This document shows, in pieces, positions 14,457-18,221 of a stretch of 18,221 nucleotides of DNA. The position numbers and the translations under genes were made by a program. Under the pieces are notes generated by a model. That model saw nothing but the letters and a program-made list of their open reading frames with translations, was not told the DNA's origin and ran no database searches. Each line of letters starts with the position of its first letter. Positions within the stretch are counted from its first letter, which is position 1. This DNA is from an uncultured Prevotella sp. (lineage in GTDB: Bacteria; Bacteroidota; Bacteroidia; Bacteroidales; Bacteroidaceae), in contig ONMG01000302.1 of NCBI GenBank assembly GCA_900318855.1, forward strand, positions 1 through 18,221, given 5' to 3'.

Positions 14457-17258
14457 TTGACAACAAGCAAACCGACTCATACAGCCTCTACAACACTTGC
14501 CGAGGCTGTAAAACAGAAAATACTCATTCTCGATGGAGCAATGGGTACAATGATTCAAAGCTACCAACTCACAGAAACTGACTTCTGGAACGACACTCTG
14601 CGCGAGCAAACCGCCAAGTTCACAAACGGAACACAGATGAAAGGCAACAATGATGTGCTCAACATCACTCGCCCAGACGTAATAACTGATATTCATGAGC
14701 GCTATTTGAAAGCGGGTGCCGACATTATAGAAACCAACACCTTCTCCTCCCAACGCATTTCACAGGCCGATTATCACCTGGAAGAACTTAGTAGCAAGAT
14801 AGCCTACGAGGGGGCACTACTGGCTAAAAAGGCTGCCGAGAAGTATTCTACAACCGATAAGCCCCGCTTTGTGGCTGGAAGTATCGGCCCCACAAACAAA
14901 ACATGCTCCATGTCACCAGACGTGAGCGACCCCGCGGCAAGAAGTCTGACCTACGATGAGCTCTTCGATGCCTATACCGAACAAATAAAAGCGCTACTTG
15001 AAGGTGGCGTTGATGCTTTACTCATCGAGACCATCTTCGACACACTGAATGCTAAGGTGGCCGTAGATGCGGCCGAAACGATCATGATGCAAATTGGTAG
15101 AAAGGTACCCATCATGCTTAGTGTGACCATTAGCGATTTGGCAGGACGCACACTGAGTGGACAGACTCTTGACGGGTTCTTAGGCAGCATAAGTAGCCTT
15201 GACATCTTCTCCGTAGGACTCAATTGTTCTTTCGGTGCTAAACAAATGAAAACCTACCTGAAGGAACTCGCCCGCAAGGCACCTTACTATATCAGTGCTT
15301 ATCCCAATGCTGGGCTGCCCAATGCCATGGGCGAATATGACGAGACAGCAGAAAGCATGTCGCCACAGATTGGTGAGTTCATCGACGAACAACTGGTCAA
15401 CATTATTGGAGGATGCTGCGGCACTAATGATGAATTTATCCGGAGATATGCTCAAATGGCTGAAGGAAAGACGCCTCACCAGCCCCAATCCAAGCCTCAG
15501 ACACTGTGGCTGAGCGGACTCGACCTGCTTAATGTTAGTCCCGAAGTGAGGTTCGTCAATGTGGGTGAACGCTGTAACGTGGCAGGCAGCCGAAAATTCC
15601 TGCGCCTCATCAAGGAAAAACAATATGCAGAGGCTCTGAACATCGCACGTAAGGAAGTCAGCGACGGAGCACTCGTGCTTGATGTGAACATGGATGACGG
15701 ACTACTCGACGTTAAAAAGGAGATGGTGCACTTCCTTAACCTGATGATGTCGGAACCCGATATCGCCCGGGTACCCATTATGATAGACAGTTCGTCATGG
15801 GAAGTCATCGTAGCCGGACTGAAATGCTGTCAAGGGAAGTGCATCGTAAACTCCATCTCCCTGAAAGAAGGTGAAGACGTTTTCCTCTCCCACGCACGGG
15901 AGATTAAGCGCTTCGGTGCCGCCGTCGTTGTGATGTGCTTCGATGAGAAGGGACAGGCAACGACATTCGAGCGCAAGATTGAAATTGCCCAAAGGGCTTA
16001 TCGACTGCTCACTGAGGTAGTGGGCATGAATCCGCTCGACATCATCTTCGACCCCAATATCCTTGCGATTGCAACAGGTATAGAAGAGCACGACAGGTAT
16101 GCGCTCGACTTCATCAAGGCTACCGACTGGATAAGACATCATCTAAAAGGCGCCCACGTAAGCGGTGGAGTGAGCAATCTTTCCTTCTCCTTCCGAGGCA
16201 ACAACTACATTCGTGAGGCCATTCATGCCGTATTCCTTTATCATGCCATTGCCCACGGAATGGATTTTGGAATAGTGAACCCAGCATCCAAAGTGACTTA
16301 TACCGACATCCCCCCTCAGGAATTGCAAATCATTGAAGACGTTATTCTCTATCGGCGGGCAGATGCTACAGACGACTTGATAGCCTTAGCCGAGAAAAAG
16401 AAGGAAGAGCTCGAGGCTAACAAGCAGACGGGCAGCCAGCACGTTCAGGAGGTGAATCATGAAGCGTGGCGTGACCTCCCCCTTGAGGAGAGGTTAGCGT
16501 ATGCATTGCGAAAAGGCATAGGTGAATGGATGAAGACAGACCTTGGCGAGGCACTCCACCAATATCCCGATGCCGTGAGCATCATAGAAGGGCCGCTGAT
16601 GAAAGGGATGTCGGAAGTCGGAGAACTGTTTGGCGCAGGAAAGATGTTTCTGCCACAGGTGGTAAAAACTGCTCGTACCATGAAGCAGGCCGTGGCATTT
16701 CTTCAGCCCTACATAGAGGCCGGCAAGAAGCAGGGAGCAGCCAAGGCCGGCAAAGTGTTGCTGGCCACAGTCAAAGGCGATGTACACGATATCGGGAAGA
16801 ATATTGTAGGCGTAGTTATGGCCTGCAATAACTATGAGGTGATTGACCTCGGAGTAATGGTCCCCGCCGAGCAAATAGTAAAGAAGGCCCAAGAGCTGCA
16901 TGCCGACATCGTGGGACTGAGTGGACTCATCACACCATCACTCGAAGAAATGGTTCACGTAGCGCAGGAGATGGATAAAGCAGGGCTACACATTCCCATC
17001 ATGATTGGTGGGGCCACCACGTCGCAGTTGCATGTGGCACTAAAAATAGCCCCGGTATACCAGGGCCCCGTGGTATGGATGAAGGATGCAAGCCAAAACG
17101 TGCCCACTGCCCATAAGCTATTAGATGCCAAAGGAAGAGAACACTGCGAAGATGAACTCAAGGAGCGCTACCAAAAACTCCGCAGCCATTACAAAGAACA
17201 ACAAGAACTACTCTCGCTGGAAGAGGCACGCAAGAGAAAACCAAACTTATTTGAATAG
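14457..17258 (+). CDS. metH: Cobalamin-dependent methionine synthase without the reactivation domain
   Basis: A 933-residue cytoplasmic enzyme that moves the methyl group of 5-methyl-tetrahydrofolate to homocysteine through methylcobalamin. Domains in order: homocysteine-binding (about 10-335; zinc ligands Cys257, Cys320, Cys321, in NCSFG and GGCCG), pterin-binding (about 360-640, FVNVGERCNVAGS), cobalamin cap (about 670-760) and B12-binding (about 760-895, with His777 in DVHDIG). The protein ends soon after, at a Lys/Arg-rich tail. E. coli MetH has a further ~330-residue AdoMet-binding reactivation domain, absent here. No ATG precedes the conserved LDGAMGT motif; TTG at 14457 is the best start, 26 nt after smpB. 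The HAD gene follows after 2 nt. How the oxidised cofactor is reactivated cannot be told from this window. Confidence 0.96.
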   Translation: MTTSKPTHTASTTLAEAVKQKILILDGAMGTMIQSYQLTETDFWNDTLREQTAKFTNGTQMKGNNDVLNITRPDVITDIHERYLKAGADIIETNTFSSQRISQADYHLEELSSKIAYEGALLAKKAAEKYSTTDKPRFVAGSIGPTNKTCSMSPDVSDPAARSLTYDELFDAYTEQIKALLEGGVDALLIETIFDTLNAKVAVDAAETIMMQIGRKVPIMLSVTISDLAGRTLSGQTLDGFLGSISSLDIFSVGLNCSFGAKQMKTYLKELARKAPYYISAYPNAGLPNAMGEYDETAESMSPQIGEFIDEQLVNIIGGCCGTNDEFIRRYAQMAEGKTPHQPQSKPQTLWLSGLDLLNVSPEVRFVNVGERCNVAGSRKFLRLIKEKQYAEALNIARKEVSDGALVLDVNMDDGLLDVKKEMVHFLNLMMSEPDIARVPIMIDSSSWEVIVAGLKCCQGKCIVNSISLKEGEDVFLSHAREIKRFGAAVVVMCFDEKGQATTFERKIEIAQRAYRLLTEVVGMNPLDIIFDPNILAIATGIEEHDRYALDFIKATDWIRHHLKGAHVSGGVSNLSFSFRGNNYIREAIHAVFLYHAIAHGMDFGIVNPASKVTYTDIPPQELQIIEDVILYRRADATDDLIALAEKKKEELEANKQTGSQHVQEVNHEAWRDLPLEERLAYALRKGIGEWMKTDLGEALHQYPDAVSIIEGPLMKGMSEVGELFGAGKMFLPQVVKTARTMKQAVAFLQPYIEAGKKQGAAKAGKVLLATVKGDVHDIGKNIVGVVMACNNYEVIDLGVMVPAEQIVKKAQELHADIVGLSGLITPSLEEMVHVAQEMDKAGLHIPIMIGGATTSQLHVALKIAPVYQGPVVWMKDASQNVPTAHKLLDAKGREHCEDELKERYQKLRSHYKEQQELLSLEEARKRKPNLFE

Positions 17259-17260
17259 AA

Positions 17261-17902
17261 ATGATACGCAACATTGCATTCGACCTTGGGGGCGTAGTAA
17301 TCACCATTGATCCTCAACAGGCTAAACAACGCTTCATTGAGACGGGGTTCAAGAATATGGACAGTCGCCTCAACAGTTATACCCAGTCGGGTTATTTCGG
17401 AGAACTGGAAGATGGCACTATCACAGCTTCCGATTTCATTGCCAAAGCCAGTGCAGAAGTTGGACGTCAACTTTCATTCGACGACTGCAAATACTGCTGG
17501 TTAGGCTACCGCAAGGAAGTGCCAAAACGGAACTTGGACAAGATGCAGGCACTTCGACGCCAAGGCTACCGTGTCATCATCCTCTCCAACACCAACCCCT
17601 TTATGATGGATTGGGCGGAGAAGGGCAACTTCGACAGCTTGGGCCATACACTCGACGACTATGCCGACGCCGTCTACAAGAGCTACGAGATGAGGGTGAT
17701 GAAACCAAGCCCTCTCGCATTTCGATTTATGCTCGAACATGAGCACATCAGCGCTGGAGAGACCCTATTCCTGGACGACGGAAAGGCGAACATTGATGCC
17801 GCCGCCACATTGGGCATCAACACTCTATTAGTTGAAAATGGCCGTGATTGGACGGGACTGCTTGATGATACGCTATCTCAACTCAACGCCATTCAACCAT
17901 AG
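17261..17902 (+). CDS. HAD-superfamily hydrolase, YihX-like
   Basis: A 213-residue cytoplasmic phosphatase-like protein of the HAD-IA group. Motif I is FDLGGVVI (Asp8; the second acidic position is Gly10, as in YihX-type proteins that read DLGNV). A helical cap follows (about 20-95). Motif II is ILSNTNPF (Ser109), motif III the lysine in VMKPSPLAF (Lys148), and motif IV LFLDDGKANIDAA (Asp172, Asp173). All expected residues for this subfamily are present. E. coli YihX acts on sugar phosphates, but HAD substrates are not predictable from sequence. The ATG is only 2 nt after the metH stop, so it is the last gene of the cluster; the IS66-family element begins about 120 nt downstream. Confidence 0.9.
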   Translation: MIRNIAFDLGGVVITIDPQQAKQRFIETGFKNMDSRLNSYTQSGYFGELEDGTITASDFIAKASAEVGRQLSFDDCKYCWLGYRKEVPKRNLDKMQALRRQGYRVIILSNTNPFMMDWAEKGNFDSLGHTLDDYADAVYKSYEMRVMKPSPLAFRFMLEHEHISAGETLFLDDGKANIDAAATLGINTLLVENGRDWTGLLDDTLSQLNAIQP

Positions 17903-18023
17903 AAACGACAACCACACTACCCTATCGGCAATCCAGCCTTTGGCATTCGTCTTCCAAGTAGTGGCTTCCTCGGAACGTAACATGCAGACTCTGCAAGATA
18001 CGTAACAACAGAGCTGATAAGGA
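17903..18023. other. Short spacer between the HAD gene and the insertion sequence
   Basis: No gene. It contains an interrupted palindrome, TGCAGA-C-TCTGCA (17983-17995), flanked by two direct copies of CGTAACA (17976-17982 and 18001-18007). No terminator with a T-run for the metH cluster is seen before the insertion sequence. Confidence 0.4.
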
Positions 18024-18052
18024 GTAACCATTCAATTTAGGCCGTCCTGTAA
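18024..18052. repeat. Candidate terminal inverted repeat of the IS66-family element
   Basis: The 29 nt beginning GTAACCATTC and ending CCTGTAA occupy the expected place between the transposase stop and flanking DNA. Only one copy is in the window, so the inverted partner is not verified. Confidence 0.45.
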
Positions 18053-18058
18053 TTGATT

Positions 18059-18090
18059 AAAAAATCCCGAGATTATTCCCGGGATTTTTT
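18059..18090. terminator. Bidirectional intrinsic terminator
   Basis: AAAAAATCCCG (18059-18069) and CGGGATTTTTT (18080-18090) form an 11-bp stem with a 10-nt loop; A- and T-runs on the two sides make it work in both directions. The transposase stop codon (18073-18075) lies in the loop, so it ends the transposase mRNA and may also stop rightward reading from the metH cluster into the element. Confidence 0.85.
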
Positions 18091-18221
18091 GTATTGGTAT
18101 GGCAGAAGTTGTGTAATTTCTTCTTCATCCATACTGTCTCTTAACCTGCCAAGGACATCGGTGAGCCAGTCAAGAGGGTTCAACTGCACGACATCGCAGG
18201 ATTCAAGCAGCGAGTAGAATA
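18073..18221 (-). CDS. IS66-family transposase, C-terminal fragment (cut by window edge)
   Basis: Only the last 49 codons are in the window; the gene continues past base 18221. The visible end reads FYSLLESCDVVQLNPLDW, then LTDVLGRL, and near the stop ITQLLPYQYKK. This matches the C-terminal element of IS66 transposases (Y-SL-E-C...NP--WL-DVL-R, then LLP--W). It would cut and join DNA ends during transposition of the element, whose right boundary is proposed at 18024. Whether the full gene is intact cannot be seen. Confidence 0.8.
   Translation of the reverse strand, partial: FYSLLESCDVVQLNPLDWLTDVLGRLRDSMDEEEITQLLPYQYKKSRE

Larger units (their letters stand above)
18024..18221 (-). mobile_element. 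IS66-family insertion sequence, right end only
   Basis: The transposase C-terminus (18073-18221) is followed, reading leftward, by about 49 nt of noncoding DNA that ends in a stretch starting GTAACCATTCAATTTAGG on the plus strand. IS66-family ends characteristically begin with GTAA, so 18024 is the proposed outer boundary. The other end lies beyond the window. A second GTAAC at 18002 is a less likely alternative boundary. Confidence 0.6.

Overview
The window looks like chromosomal DNA from a Bacteroidota bacterium, most likely Prevotellaceae. This rests on the Bacteroidota-type promoter -7 element (TAnnTTTG, twice as the 12-mer CGTAACTTTGCA), on family content (BACON/BspA-type LRR lipoprotein, DUF1080 lipoprotein, NlpE-like lipoprotein, GH53 galactanase, linked pyrB-pyrI) and on weak Shine-Dalgarno use. 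The placement is inferred from gene content, not from a marker gene.

Layout. (1) Bases 1-474 hold no large gene. On the minus strand they carry a possible 39-codon peptide ORF with a good ribosome binding site, several hairpins, and a structured terminator-like element (380-429). (2) Bases 475-4371 form a small polysaccharide-use locus. A GH53 endo-galactanase and a downstream NlpE-like lipoprotein run leftward. A 734-residue two-domain protein (GHL10-like barrel plus serine esterase) runs rightward from a shared intergenic region. (3) Bases 4603-8998 read leftward as pyrB, pyrI, glyA, a 56-residue Cys-rich membrane protein and a BACON/LRR lipoprotein, with gaps of 11-42 nt. (4) From 9120 everything runs rightward: a class A penicillin-binding protein, then, after a textbook -33/-7 promoter at 11448-11479, a tight cluster: DUF1080 lipoprotein, serB, a DMP19-family acidic protein, smpB, metH and a HAD phosphatase. 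(5) From about 18024 the window enters the end of an IS66-family insertion sequence, of which only the transposase C-terminus is present.

How the genes fit together. The left part probably cleaves and de-esterifies galactan-type pectin side chains outside the cytoplasm. The two central gene groups bring together pyrimidine synthesis (PyrB/PyrI) and serine/one-carbon metabolism: SerB makes serine, GlyA moves its one-carbon unit to tetrahydrofolate, and MetH uses methyl-tetrahydrofolate. SmpB, the tmRNA partner, is embedded in the second group.

Most notable: two structured elements with shared loop sequence but different closing stems (380-429 and 4443-4510); a perfect 13-bp inverted repeat inside the DMP19-family gene; a MetH that starts at TTG and lacks the C-terminal reactivation domain; a GHL10-esterase fusion beside GH53; an NlpE-like protein without its CxxC cysteines; and a small unannotated gene at 6051-6221. 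No tRNA, rRNA or CRISPR array was seen.
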